DNA of 64,000 nt from Wolbachia endosymbiont of Oedothorax gibbosus (GCF_936270435.1 NZ_OW370567.1:930001-994000); one strand, 5' to 3'. Counted from the first letter of the stretch, positions 48,348 through 57,799 are shown. The notes: a model not told the origin generated them from the letters alone. Numbers and translations are program-made.

Positions 48348-48812
48348 CTAGTTTAAATCTATTCTTTTTGCTTTGAGTTTTATTCCTTTTTTTGTCATCT
48401 CTATGCTTGATTCTCCTACTTTCAACGTTATTTTATCTACTACTTCAATCTCTAAATGATGCTTCTCTTTATCATATAGTAATCTTGTCCCATCTTGAAT
48501 TTTTATACTATTTATTTCTTTTTTATTCTCTGGTGCAGGGTATCTTTCCTGATAAATTCCTCCTAATACCACTCCTAATGATAGTTCACCAAGAGGAGAA
48601 AATACCACAACTTGTTCATCGATATCTGGCGAAGACCAATCTCTATCTTTTCCTGCTTTGCTTGTTATCCATGGCAACCAATCTGTTAAAAATTCCCCTA
48701 TTTTCACTCTTACTTTTGCTTTTTCATAATCTACTTCTTTTACAACTCCTATACGAATGATATTCGCTACTTTTCTCTGTAACTCTGCAATGGCAAAATT
48801 ATTTTCCAACAT
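48348..48812 (-). CDS. baseplate spike protein gpV
   Basis: 154 aa: an OB-like N-terminal domain (NIIRIGVVKEVDYEKAKVRV, DWLPWITSKAGKDRDWSSPD, VVFSPLGELSLGVVLGGIYQ) and a repetitive beta-helical C-terminus (VDKITLKVGESSIEMTKKGI). This is the membrane-piercing spike of contractile tails. It overlaps the upstream gene by 14 bp. Confidence 0.9.
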   Translation of the reverse strand: MLENNFAIAELQRKVANIIRIGVVKEVDYEKAKVRVKIGEFLTDWLPWITSKAGKDRDWSSPDIDEQVVVFSPLGELSLGVVLGGIYQERYPAPENKKEINSIKIQDGTRLLYDKEKHHLEIEVVDKITLKVGESSIEMTKKGIKLKAKRIDLN

Positions 48813-49275
48813 GCATTTCTCCCACTTCTATTTTATGTGGTTTAATTTTCCCCTCTTCCCATACTGATTTACCTAAATGAAGCTGATGACTCCAATCAAC
48901 CATCCACACTAAATATGCATCGAGCTCTGGCCTAAAATCATCTCCTCCTCCTGATATAAATTCTCCTGGTGAAACATTTTTCACGTCCCAAGTATTTTTA
49001 TTTACTACTCTTGCTACTTCTGCTGCTAATTCTCTCACAACTACCGAGGAATCCTCGACTGTTCCATCAACTACAATCCTTGCCTCAAATCTTGCCCTCA
49101 GCGCTAATTCTTCTGTCCCTGGATCATGTCCTTTTTCAAAGCCACTAAGTTCCACAAACACCGCTGGTGCTACCAATTCTTTTCTTATCGATGGATAAAT
49201 TTCACATGTCTGTATAGACGATATTTCTCTCTTCAGCGTAGTGCAGATTGCATTATGCAAATCTTTAAAATTCAT
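48799..49275 (-). CDS. WO-type tail protein, function unassigned
   Basis: 158 aa: MNFKDLHNAICTTLKREISS, YPSIRKELVAPAVFVELSGF, ALRARFEARIVVDGTVEDSS and WDVKNVSPGEFISGGGDDFR. The layout (a short helical start, a beta domain of a tail-terminator kind, and a position between gpZ and gpV) suggests a tail-completion or terminator protein. I do not recognise it with certainty. It overlaps gpZ's true stop by 3 bp (ATGA). Confidence 0.65.
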   Translation of the reverse strand: MNFKDLHNAICTTLKREISSIQTCEIYPSIRKELVAPAVFVELSGFEKGHDPGTEELALRARFEARIVVDGTVEDSSVVVRELAAEVARVVNKNTWDVKNVSPGEFISGGGDDFRPELDAYLVWMVDWSHQLHLGKSVWEEGKIKPHKIEVGEMHVGK

Positions 49276-49780
49276 ACATTTCTTGTAATATCACGCTCAA
49301 AATATTTCTCAAATATCCCTTCTGTTTCATAATTAACTAGCTCCTTTATTATTTTTGATGCTTCTGGCTCCAGTCCTAATTTTACCTCTTGTATTGGCAA
49401 TGCTGTTCTTCCTTCACGCTTAAAAATACCGCTATTTCCTTTTGGCATAACTGCTGCAAATCCTCCTATAAATTGGTGCTTTCCTACTTTCGATCCTCTT
49501 CTTGTGTTTTGCCAATTGTCGATGCTCTAATATCATATAAATTTGCTCTCATTAATACGTCTAACCTACTTGTCTTAGCCTTAAAAATTCTCAATCTCTT
49601 TCTTATCACGTTTAAGTTTATTTTCTTTTCCTCACTAATTTCCTTTGCTGCTTGCGCTTTTAACCATAGTGCTGTTTTGTTTAATGCCCTCACCGCTGCT
49701 TTTTCCACTTTTTTCCTTTCAGCATCTATACTTTGCATAACCTTCTCAATGCTACCGCTAACCTCAACGTTGATACGCAT
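49272..49780 (-). pseudogene. minor tail protein Z (gpZ-like) with frameshift
   Basis: The first frame (from 49780) encodes MRINVEVSGSIEKVMQSIDA and ALNKTALWLKAQAAKEISEE, the gpZ pattern, and stops at 49484. The continuation lies in the next frame: KVGKHQFIGGFAAVMPKGNS, GIFKREGRTALPIQEVKLGL and EKYFERDITRNV, ending at 49272 with an ATGA overlap to the next gene. The total of 509 nt is one short of a multiple of three, so one base was probably lost near the GGCAAAACACAAG run at ~49510. Translation of a full product would require correction. Confidence 0.8.
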
Positions 49781-50086
49781 TTACACCCCCGATGCTTGAA
49801 TTTTCCAGATCATTCCAGAGTTATCTCTGAGTGGTGGTGTGTGTATTTTATATCTACGACTACCAATAGCAAAGATATCTCCCACCATTGGTTGCAATAC
49901 ATCAAAGACACTCACCTCCAAAATCAACATCTCCCCTACAAATTGTCCTTCACCAATTCCATATAATTTATCCGGCTGTTGCTTTAATATCTGTACCTTG
50001 TATGACTTATCCTTTGATTCATACAACGCTTGCTCCCCAAGATGTGCAAAACAATCTGCAAATAATCTTTCTATTTTTCCTTGCAT
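49781..50086 (-). CDS. phage head-tail attachment protein candidate
   Basis: A 101-aa beta-rich protein (IERLFADCFAHLGEQALYES, GQFVGEMLILEVSVFDVLQP, VGDIFAIGSRRYKIHTPPLR). Length and position directly after the capsid and before gpZ fit a head-tail joining protein of the lambda FII / Gifsy-2 kind. Its stop abuts the gpZ start. The family call is by context. Confidence 0.6.
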   Translation of the reverse strand: MQGKIERLFADCFAHLGEQALYESKDKSYKVQILKQQPDKLYGIGEGQFVGEMLILEVSVFDVLQPMVGDIFAIGSRRYKIHTPPLRDNSGMIWKIQASGV

Positions 50087-50136
50087 ATTTTACCTTTATG
50101 CACTAATCTCTACATGCACGCTAAGAAGGGGCATAT

Positions 50137-50183
50137 TGGTAGAGCAGTCCTCATGCCTCGCCACTTTTGTAGTTGCTCTACCA
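50137..50183 (-). terminator. Stem-loop after major capsid gene
   Basis: TGGTAGAGCA (50137-50146) and TGCTCTACCA (50174-50183) form a perfect 10-bp stem with a 27-nt loop, starting 7 nt past the capsid stop on the minus-strand transcript. There is no U-tract, so an attenuator or RNA-processing site is as likely as a terminator. Confidence 0.5.
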
Positions 50184-50189
50184 GTATTG

Positions 50190-51194
50190 TTATGCTGCAA
50201 CGACTTTGATTAATGTTCCTGGGCGATGGCACATTGGCAGAGGATTTGACTGCGTATGTAAATCGGTCCCTCTATCAAATCTTCTTGGCTCTTGTTTTGC
50301 ATAGAGTGGCTGACCAAGCGTATTCACCGTCTCATTAAAGTCTGCTGGCGCAAAGTAAGTAGTAAATGTGCTTGCTGTACCAAGTGGAAAACAATGGCCG
50401 GTATTTCCTTCAATAAATCTTCTTACATTACCTTCAGGATCGGTTGCTTGCCCTCTATACTCCTCAAATGTTATTCCACAGAACGTAAATCCTGACCTCA
50501 TATCGTTCCTTAATGCTGCTCCTTCTTGCCATCTCTCGTATGCTTCTTTTACTTTAGCATGAGAAGTGAGTGCATCAAAAAACTCAGGACTTACCAGCGC
50601 ATGAATCCCGGTCATATATTCACCACTTAAGTTATCTTCAACATGGCGCAATACTTCCAGACATTTTCGTTTTACATCTGTTGTTGCTGTTCCTAGCGCA
50701 AAATTTACTACTTTTGGTGTTATTTCAAATTCGTTGTACAGATTTAATAATTCACTGCCATCTGCGTCCAGAATTATTCCTTTGAGCGCTCCCATACGCA
50801 AATGCTCTAATGTTATTGCGTGTTTGTTTCTCATTAGCTGCAAATGATCAGTTATTACATCTGCCAGCGCTTTAAGTTCACTTTCTGATCCAAATGCTCT
50901 TATTCCCTGTACTTCCTCTGGCAGCACTACATCATCATGGGGAATATGTGGAATTGTGAATGTTCTTACTTTTCGTTTTCCTCGTTTTCCCACTGTTGCT
51001 GGTGCTCCTGGAGATTGTGTTGGTAATAAACTGAGAACTCCTTGGTGTTCTTCTATTGTAATATGACGAAATCTTACCGACCTACTTGGAAATAAATTTA
51101 AATTTTCTGTACGTCCATAATTTATCGGCAATATGTTCATTGCATTTGTTAATGCTGTCATACTAAATGCCGGATTTGTAAATGGATTTTGCAT
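50190..51194 (-). CDS. major capsid protein (lambda gpE family)
   Basis: 334 aa of the gpE family: FPSRSVRFRHITIEEHQGVL, RKVRTFTIPHIPHDDVVLPE and EVQGIRAFGSESELKALADV in the N-terminal half; GALKGIILDADGSELLNLYN; and GTDLHTQSNPLPMCHRPGTL at the C-terminus. It forms the procapsid shell. It is intact and follows the decoration protein. Confidence 0.93.
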   Translation of the reverse strand: MQNPFTNPAFSMTALTNAMNILPINYGRTENLNLFPSRSVRFRHITIEEHQGVLSLLPTQSPGAPATVGKRGKRKVRTFTIPHIPHDDVVLPEEVQGIRAFGSESELKALADVITDHLQLMRNKHAITLEHLRMGALKGIILDADGSELLNLYNEFEITPKVVNFALGTATTDVKRKCLEVLRHVEDNLSGEYMTGIHALVSPEFFDALTSHAKVKEAYERWQEGAALRNDMRSGFTFCGITFEEYRGQATDPEGNVRRFIEGNTGHCFPLGTASTFTTYFAPADFNETVNTLGQPLYAKQEPRRFDRGTDLHTQSNPLPMCHRPGTLIKVVAA

Positions 51195-51238
51195 GTTTTT
51201 TCCCTTGTTTTCCCTATTAATTTTAGTTGAGTTGAAGT

Positions 51239-51607
51239 TTAGACACCTTTGCGGATGATAATACCACGCGCTTCAAGTTGCTTTATTGCTGCAGCTTTTT
51301 GCTCTTCTGTTATATTTGCTGGCCATACAACTGCATGATCAGCTAACATTGCTATACGTGTAATGATTACTGCTTTGGTGGTTTCCGTTGCGTTTACATC
51401 ACTTGTTATCACTCCTATAGCTGTCTGCGTACCATCCGTGGCTGCTAAGTTTATAATTTTAATTAGATCATCTTTATCACGACCAACGACCGTTCCTAGC
51501 TTCAGATTTTGCCCTTTTGCCACGGTTATTTGATCTCTTGAATATAGATTTGATGCCTCATACTTTAATAGGTCACCAAGGTTATTTTGTTCAGTTATAC
51601 AACTCAT
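51239..51607 (-). CDS. head decoration protein (lambda gpD family)
   Basis: 122 aa: LLKYEASNLYSRDQITVAKG, LGTVVGRDKDDLIKIINLAA and DGTQTAIGVITSDVNATETT. These are the gpD/HDPD features of a trimeric capsid-stabilising protein. It lies between the S49 protease and the capsid. Confidence 0.9.
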   Translation of the reverse strand: MSCITEQNNLGDLLKYEASNLYSRDQITVAKGQNLKLGTVVGRDKDDLIKIINLAATDGTQTAIGVITSDVNATETTKAVIITRIAMLADHAVVWPANITEEQKAAAIKQLEARGIIIRKGV

Positions 51608-51711
51608 AAATTTTTCTCCTTAATTGTTTTACCGCCGCGTATGTTAGCGCTATATACGGCGGTTATAAAACTTTATTTTACCGCGGCGTTTGTGATTCCG
51701 CGGTAAAAGAT

Positions 51712-52785
51712 TTATAGTTGGCTATTCTGGCGTGCTTTAGCCACTTGCATCATCAAGTCTTCTGGTGTATTTTGCGGTATTGTACTCAGTATCTCTGTTT
51801 TCTCTGTTTGCTTTGCCAATATTGACATTAATACCTCTTGTACTTGTTTTGGATTCATCTCCTGTTTTATAAATTCTCCTATCTTTTCTGGCATCTTTGA
51901 TAAATTACATAATCGTATTATCTCTAAAATTTCTCCACGACAGCTTTCGTAGCCTAAACATCTTCCTTGTTCAATTAGATTGTCAATATCTATTGCTTGT
52001 TCTTTTGTCATACTAAAACTCCTATGATTATTAATAAATTCAGAATATGTTATTACTTCATCAGCAAGACCTATCTCTATTGCTCTCTCACCAAAATATA
52101 GCCCTGCTTCTGTTGATTTTATTTTTTCCGTAGTAAGATTTCGGTTTCTTGCTACTAGCTGCAAAAACATTTCGTATAGTCGATCTACTTCTTTTTGTAA
52201 ATTTTCTAAACTTTCTGATGTTATTGGCTCATGCGGATTTAAATCGTTTTTTCTCTTTCCTGCAAATACTGTGGTATATTTTACCCCCTGTTTTTCATCA
52301 AATCCACTTTGATCAATGTGACTTGCTATTACTCCTATGCTTCCAACTCCTGAAGTTCTCGTTACCAATACTTTTTCAGCACTTGACGCTATCGCATACG
52401 CCGCAGAATATGCATCATCATTCGCTATTGCTATTATTTCTTTTTCTCCTCTCGCTTTGTAGATAAAGTCGGAAAGGTCGAATAAACCGTTTACTTCTCC
52501 TCCGGGGCTGTCTATGTCCAAAATTATTGTTTCTACTTCTTCATTCATTAAAGCTTCTTCTATCTCTTCACGTATCTTCTCATATGATGTCATCCCTAAA
52601 ATATCGTCAAAAGCTTCTGAATTCTTCGTCAAGATTCCATGTATTGGTATTACTTTTATTCCCCTTTCACTACTTCTTACTGCATGTTTTATGTTTTTAA
52701 AAATCGGCTGCTTTCCTGCATGTAATGACAGTAACTCAAAACTTCTTGGCTCTACCATCATTGGTTTGTTTATTTGTTGTTTCAT
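51712..52785 (-). CDS. minor capsid protein C, S49 (SppA-like) peptidase
   Basis: 357 aa. The ClpP/SppA-like fold shows VETIILDIDSPGGEVNGLFD, DAYSAAYAIASSAEKVLVTR, then the nucleophile Ser in SGVGSIGVIASHIDQSGFDE (TSGVGSIG) and the candidate Lys in VFAGKRKNDLNPHEPIT. In lambda this protein works with a scaffold and processes the portal ring during head assembly. It overlaps the portal gene by 4 bp. Confidence 0.92.
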   Translation of the reverse strand: MKQQINKPMMVEPRSFELLSLHAGKQPIFKNIKHAVRSSERGIKVIPIHGILTKNSEAFDDILGMTSYEKIREEIEEALMNEEVETIILDIDSPGGEVNGLFDLSDFIYKARGEKEIIAIANDDAYSAAYAIASSAEKVLVTRTSGVGSIGVIASHIDQSGFDEKQGVKYTTVFAGKRKNDLNPHEPITSESLENLQKEVDRLYEMFLQLVARNRNLTTEKIKSTEAGLYFGERAIEIGLADEVITYSEFINNHRSFSMTKEQAIDIDNLIEQGRCLGYESCRGEILEIIRLCNLSKMPEKIGEFIKQEMNPKQVQEVLMSILAKQTEKTEILSTIPQNTPEDLMMQVAKARQNSQL

Positions 52786-53437
52786 ATCATTTCCACATTA
52801 GAATCAACACTACTGACATCGCTGTCGAAGCTTAAGTTGAGTGAACTAGCACGTCTTTGGTCCTCAGCAATTTCTTGGTCGATTTCTTCTATATCGTAAC
52901 CTAGCTCTGATACTACTTCTGACCTGCTCTTAAACCCATTTCTTACTGCCATTTGCTGCGCTTGCTGGTCTTTCAGTGGGTCTACCCAATCAAATCCTTG
53001 TGGTATCCATTTTACCTCTTTTTTCGTCCATTCTTCGCCTATATCTAGTTCTCCGGAAAGTAGGGCTAACTCTATCCATCTATTCCATACTGGCCGGCAA
53101 AACTGAAATACTAACACATTATGTTGTAACATCGCGCACCTCCGGCGAAACTCTATTAACCCTGCTCGGATTGATGAATAATTCACACCTGTTAAATCTC
53201 CTGTTAGTTGCTCATACGTTATCCCTGTGCCTACTGCTATTGCCCTGAGCTGCTGTTTCATAAATGCTTCATAACTTCCCCCAACATCTGATGGTTCTGA
53301 AAATTTTATGTCTTCACCTGGATCAAGTAATTGCATAGTCCCAGGTTCTAAGCCTGACAGCGCTACTCCATGCTCATTTGCTTCACCTTCTCCTAAAATA
53401 TTTGCTTCTGGATCAAGTCTCGTAATAAACCCTGCAA
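52782..53437 (-). pseudogene. portal protein (lambda gpB family), C-terminal part
   Basis: About 217 codons from the IS982 border: RLDPEANILGEGEANEHGVA, LEPGTMQLLDPGEDIKFSEP, MKQQLRAIAVGTGITYEQLT and GDLTGVNYSSIRAGLIEFRR are diagnostic of the portal. An internal ATG at 53336 could start a 184-aa piece, but the N-terminal ~250 residues are absent. IS982 copy 7 replaces them, without a target duplication. Confidence 0.9.
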
Positions 53438-54418
53438 ACCCCAGTTATGGATTAACCAACGAAGTAAAGCTGAGAAATACAGGGCTTTTTCGATTGCATT
53501 GAATAAGAAATGAGGGTAGAAAAAATATGTACCAAGAAATTTACTGTGGATCTATGCCGAGTGTGCTCAAGTTCAAATTTGTTTTTTAGGCAGCCAAAAA
53601 CCGTTTCAACAATCGATCTTTTCCCTAGTAAAATCTTCTCTTTCAGCGAAATCAGTGCATTTTTCATACCTTTTTTCACTTTAGTGACGAGTTTTAGACC
53701 TCTATCGAATAGTTTCTCAAAGAGCTCTTTCTTTATATAGCCCTTATCTCCAAACAAAAGTCCAGTTAGTTTTTTGGTTAGAGTTGGTACAGGTTTTCTG
53801 TCATCGACGTTACCTCTGGTTAGCGTAACACCTTGAATTTCACCTATTTCATTGATTACTACATGTAATTTAAAACCAAAAAACCAGCCGTAAGTATTCT
53901 TTCCTAACTCTGCTAATCCTTTGAAAACCTTATTTCTTGAGATTCTTTTTCGATGGCATACTGCTATTGAAGTAGAATCTATGTAGGAAATCCCGGTCAT
54001 TTTTGCTTGTTCACAAAACCATTGCAAAAGTAATGCTAAATACCACAAAACTCGCGGCTTTAAGGCAATAAATCTGTGATATGAAGGCAGCTTTGAAAAC
54101 TCTGATCTATAGAATAACTGAAGATAACAAAGATAAAAAGCCTTGAAGTTTTTACATGGTGATTTATGGTATAATAGGATTATGGTTAGAATTTCTGAGT
54201 GCGCTATTTCTGGTACTCTGGTTGGTTTTTTGCCGTTTGATAAGAACCTATTTGCAAAATTATCATCTACCGCACGACAAAAATCCTCGACGCAACAGTA
54301 CAGTTCTGTAATATCTTTCTTCATGGGTAACCTCTTATTATTACTAAAATACTCGAGTTTACCCTGTTTCCCTCTTCTTAGTTATACTTTTATCTATTTT
54401 CTAATCCATAACTGAGGT
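53438..54418 (-). mobile_element. IS982 element, copy 7 (mismatched flanks)
   Basis: 981 bp on the minus strand. Flanks TGCAA (left) and CTATA (right) do not match. It joins the cut portal gene to an unrelated plus-strand gene fragment. Confidence 0.92.
53452..54324 (-). CDS. IS982-family transposase (copy 7)
   Basis: 290 aa on the minus strand, identical to copy 1. Confidence 0.93.
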   Translation of the reverse strand: MKKDITELYCCVEDFCRAVDDNFANRFLSNGKKPTRVPEIAHSEILTIILLYHKSPCKNFKAFYLCYLQLFYRSEFSKLPSYHRFIALKPRVLWYLALLLQWFCEQAKMTGISYIDSTSIAVCHRKRISRNKVFKGLAELGKNTYGWFFGFKLHVVINEIGEIQGVTLTRGNVDDRKPVPTLTKKLTGLLFGDKGYIKKELFEKLFDRGLKLVTKVKKGMKNALISLKEKILLGKRSIVETVFGCLKNKFELEHTRHRSTVNFLVHIFSTLISYSMQSKKPCISQLYFVG

Positions 54419-54876
54419 CTATAAAAGATATCGCTGCTTCAATAGAAAAGCTTGATAATACTGGAATATGCGAAAACAGTACCACCAATATTTTTACAGA
54501 AATTGCCGCACAACCAACTCTAAGTACTGCTGATAGTACAGATAAAGCCAATACCTTGTCTTCTACTGAAATGAAATCATGTTTTGATAATGGGTCTAGC
54601 AAAGAAAATACTGCAGACAAAAAAGAAAAACCATCAATGCAACAAAGACGAGCAATCCTGGTTGGTGTTGTTGGTGCGGTATTATTGGTAAGTTGTGTTG
54701 CATCTTATCTACTGATTGAATCTTCAAAAGTACACGTTATAGCGGTAATTGGAGGGATTGTTGGGTTGGTTTGTATGGGTTTTGCCCTGTATAATGCTAT
54801 AAAGCCCAATACCAAGCTCGAGAAAGTGGAAAGTGTGAAGCAGCCTATTGTTGAGTCTCCTCTGAATCCAACATAA
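54419..54876 (+). pseudogene. C-terminal fragment of two-helix membrane protein
   Basis: An open frame of ~152 codons from the IS982 border (ATA AAA GAT... at 54421). It encodes a polar, T/S-rich stretch, then two hydrophobic helices (AILVGVVGAVLLVSCVASYL and VIAVIGGIVGLVCMGFALYN) and the tail AIKPNTKLEKVESVKQPIVE. The tail resembles SKPIAPDTELKEVDIQ of the ankyrin genes at 1578 and 2631, suggesting the same C-terminal module. An internal ATG at 54556 could restart translation. The missing N-terminus may have been an ankyrin domain. Confidence 0.6.
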
Positions 54877-54984
54877 AAGTGTATATTCAAAAAATCATAA
54901 TCGTCAAGTAATTTTTCAAACAAGATAATTTCTTTAGAAAAACTCCTAAGCTATTAATTTAATATCACCATAGGGATCTCCACC

Positions 54985-56376
54985 CTATAAATGGCCTACT
55001 GTTTGACTTGAAGCTTCCTTCTTTTTCGGCGAGTCTAAACTACCAATCGGACTCACAAGAGTAGACGGAACGCCTGATTCTTTCACTACACAATCTGATT
55101 GTTTAATAGTTTCAGCTAACTCTATAGGTATACCACCGTTTCTTTCAAAATCTCCATCTTTTACAGCTTGTAGAACACTTTTTCCTCCTAAAAAGCAGCC
55201 TTCCCCTAAACTTGATTGATCTTTTAATTTATCAAACTTTCCCTGGCTCTTTTTATCAAGCTCTACTTTTATTCTATTACTACCTTCATCCCTAGGACTT
55301 AGATAAATACTAATCTTTCCTACCTCAGTAGTAAAAGACATCTCGATGCTACCTTCTAAGACATCTGTGTAATTTCTTTTTCCTCCTACATTTTCAACTC
55401 TTATTATACTTTCTCCAATCTGTAAAATGCCACTTTCTATATTGAAATTTTCATTCACCTCACTATTTATAACCTTCGCAACTTCAACAATACTGTTTTG
55501 TGGCCACCTAAAAAAAACAAGATTGTTATCCACTTCTACTGTTAGATCATCATCTTGAGCTTGTTCATTCTTGTTACCTTTATATGCTATACTTTTTAGT
55601 TCTTTCTTAATTTTTTCGCATTCTGCAAAAACAGGTTCATCATTTCCCCACATAACTTCACTTACCATACTATGATCATAAAAATCAGACTCTATTTTTG
55701 CACCTGCTGATAATATCTTATTGATAATATTGAATAAAGGTTCTTCACCCTCTGTCCACTCATCTATTGCCTCTTCCTTTTCCTTATAATCTTTATACCG
55801 TGATCTAGTAGTAGGCGTTATACGCATAACACTATCAGCATTAGCAATATCAATTATTTTTTTGAACACAAAGTTCGCTACGGTGTACTTACGGCTATCA
55901 CAGCGTAAATTTAGCTTTATTTTCTTTTTCAAATATTCATCTATTAAATGTTCCATATTCTCCAGGGTAACCTTTGTAGAATTTCTGTGTTCACCTTGGC
56001 GAGGCATTTCTACCTTTGCTCTCACTATATTTTCCATCTTTCTATAAAATTCATCAATCAAAACTTTTTCGCTTTCAGTTAACAGCTTTCCTAACCCCAT
56101 TAAAAATGAGTTTGCTGAAATAAGAGAATTTTCAACAACAGTATTTTTGTCTGTAATACCAGACTCATCCCAGTAACCAGATTCATTCCAGTCATCAGAA
56201 TCATCACTTTGTTCTTGACCTGACGATACTGTACCACTTTCAAGAGTTTGCCGATCAAAATGTTTTGCATACAGTTCTTCAGTAACCGACCCACTAGGTG
56301 ATTCTTCTGTCTCACTTATTTTGAGATTTATTTTTGCATTAGAAACCTGCTCAGGTTCAGAAATACCTTCAGTCAT
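54985..56376 (-). CDS. large orphan protein, function unknown
   Basis: 463 aa, acidic. Residues 1-90 are polar and disordered, with a short D-E-S-G repeat (DWNESGYWDESGITD). The middle is helical with EKVLIDEFYRKMENIVRAKV and VANFVFKKIIDIANADSVMR. The second half is beta-rich (FNIESGILQIGESIIRVENV). The C-terminus is polar. No signal peptide, membrane helix or known motif. AT-rich flanks and the location beside other orphan genes suggest an accessory, possibly secreted protein. Confidence 0.65.
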   Translation of the reverse strand: MTEGISEPEQVSNAKINLKISETEESPSGSVTEELYAKHFDRQTLESGTVSSGQEQSDDSDDWNESGYWDESGITDKNTVVENSLISANSFLMGLGKLLTESEKVLIDEFYRKMENIVRAKVEMPRQGEHRNSTKVTLENMEHLIDEYLKKKIKLNLRCDSRKYTVANFVFKKIIDIANADSVMRITPTTRSRYKDYKEKEEAIDEWTEGEEPLFNIINKILSAGAKIESDFYDHSMVSEVMWGNDEPVFAECEKIKKELKSIAYKGNKNEQAQDDDLTVEVDNNLVFFRWPQNSIVEVAKVINSEVNENFNIESGILQIGESIIRVENVGGKRNYTDVLEGSIEMSFTTEVGKISIYLSPRDEGSNRIKVELDKKSQGKFDKLKDQSSLGEGCFLGGKSVLQAVKDGDFERNGGIPIELAETIKQSDCVVKESGVPSTLVSPIGSLDSPKKKEASSQTVGHL

Positions 56377-56560
56377 ACACCCCCCTCGATAAAGATATTA
56401 TGTATAATACACATAGCACGAATAAAAGATAATGCAAGCATAATTTTTCTAACTTTATTATTTTTAGAGATTTGTGCTCTCTTTCCTTCTATACCCATTT
56501 TAACTTCACTGACATTGACCTCTGAACCTGCTATCTTGTTAATTAGCTATGCCTGCCAGA

Positions 56561-57754
56561 TTAACGACATTGTGATCTGCTGATTACTTCAATATCACTA
56601 TCGTCAGAATGCAAAGAGCTTAGTAACTGGCCATGCGGCACTGATTGCGCTTCACTTAAACTGCTACTTGGACCTGGCTGATCATTAGTTTGATTTGCAG
56701 CTCTTGTCATAAATTCCATGAACTGAGCTCTCATTTCTTCCATTTCTCTTTTTCTATTTTGGCTTTCTTCTTCTAACTTTTCTTCCATTTCTCTTGCCAT
56801 GTTTTGCCTTTCTTCTTTTAACTTTTCTATTTCTCTTGCCATGTCTTGTCTTCCTTGTCTCAATGCTGTTATTTCAGTTTGATGCCTCTCTTCTAATTCT
56901 CTCACCCTATTTGGAATTTCCTCCATTTCTCTTAATCTTGCTGTTTCAGCTTCACGTCTTTCTTGCAGTTTAGCTAATACTCCTTTACCATTGTCACCAA
57001 TTTTGTTATCCCATAAGTTAAGTTCAGTAAGATTTAAAAGATTACCATTAGCTAAGGCCTCTGCACCTTCTTCACCTATATTATTACGCCATAAGTCAAG
57101 TTTAGTAAGATGTGAAAGATTACCTTTAGCTAAGGCCTCTGCACCTTTTTCACCAATTTTGTTATCCCATAAGTTAAGTTCAGTAAGATGTGAAAGATTA
57201 CCGTTAGCTAAGGCCTCTGCACCTTTTTCACCAATATTGTTATGATATAAGTTAAGTTCAGTAAGATTTAAAAGATTACCATTAGCTAAGGCCTCTGCAC
57301 CTTTGTCACCAATTTTGTTATGATCTAAGTTAAGTTCAGTAAGATGTGAAAGATTACCGTTAGCTAAGGCCTCTGCACCTTCTTCACCTATATTATTATG
57401 CCTTAAGTTAAGTTTAGTAAGATGTGAAAGATTACCTTTAGCTAAGGCCTCTGCACCTTTTTCACCAATTTTGTTACCCCCTAAGGTAAGTTTAGTAAGA
57501 TGTGAAAGATTACCGTTAGCTAAGGCCTTTGCACCATTGTCACCAATTCCCCTAATCCTTAAGGTAAGTTCAGTAAGATGTGAAAGATTACCGTTAGCTA
57601 AGGCCTCTGCACCTTTGTCACCAATATCGCAATACTCTAAAGAAAGCTTTGTAATGTATCTTTCACATTCTAAAAAGTCTACCAATTCGCTTGTATTTAT
57701 TGTGGTGTCATATAATAGTAAAGCGTCATCTTTGACATATTGAGAAAAGTTCAT
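56561..57754 (-). CDS. leucine-rich-repeat plus coiled-coil protein
   Basis: 397 aa from the ATG at 57752-57754, which has AGAGGG just upstream (an earlier ATG at 57799 does not). Residues ~30-245 are nine leucine-rich repeats of the ribonuclease-inhibitor/NLR type with a strict 26-residue (78-bp) period: IGDKGAEALANGNLSHLTEL then NL and a variable N-containing turn. Residues ~250-345 are a coiled coil (REMEEIPNRVRELEERHQTE, REIEKLKEERQNMAREMEEK), followed by a polar tail. In eukaryotes such repeats bind proteins; in intracellular bacteria they are frequent in effectors. Effector function is inferred only. Confidence 0.82.
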   Translation of the reverse strand: MNFSQYVKDDALLLYDTTINTSELVDFLECERYITKLSLEYCDIGDKGAEALANGNLSHLTELTLRIRGIGDNGAKALANGNLSHLTKLTLGGNKIGEKGAEALAKGNLSHLTKLNLRHNNIGEEGAEALANGNLSHLTELNLDHNKIGDKGAEALANGNLLNLTELNLYHNNIGEKGAEALANGNLSHLTELNLWDNKIGEKGAEALAKGNLSHLTKLDLWRNNIGEEGAEALANGNLLNLTELNLWDNKIGDNGKGVLAKLQERREAETARLREMEEIPNRVRELEERHQTEITALRQGRQDMAREIEKLKEERQNMAREMEEKLEEESQNRKREMEEMRAQFMEFMTRAANQTNDQPGPSSSLSEAQSVPHGQLLSSLHSDDSDIEVISRSQCR

Positions 57755-57799
57755 TTTACCCTCTATATTAATGCTATCATGTAACATACAAGTATACAT

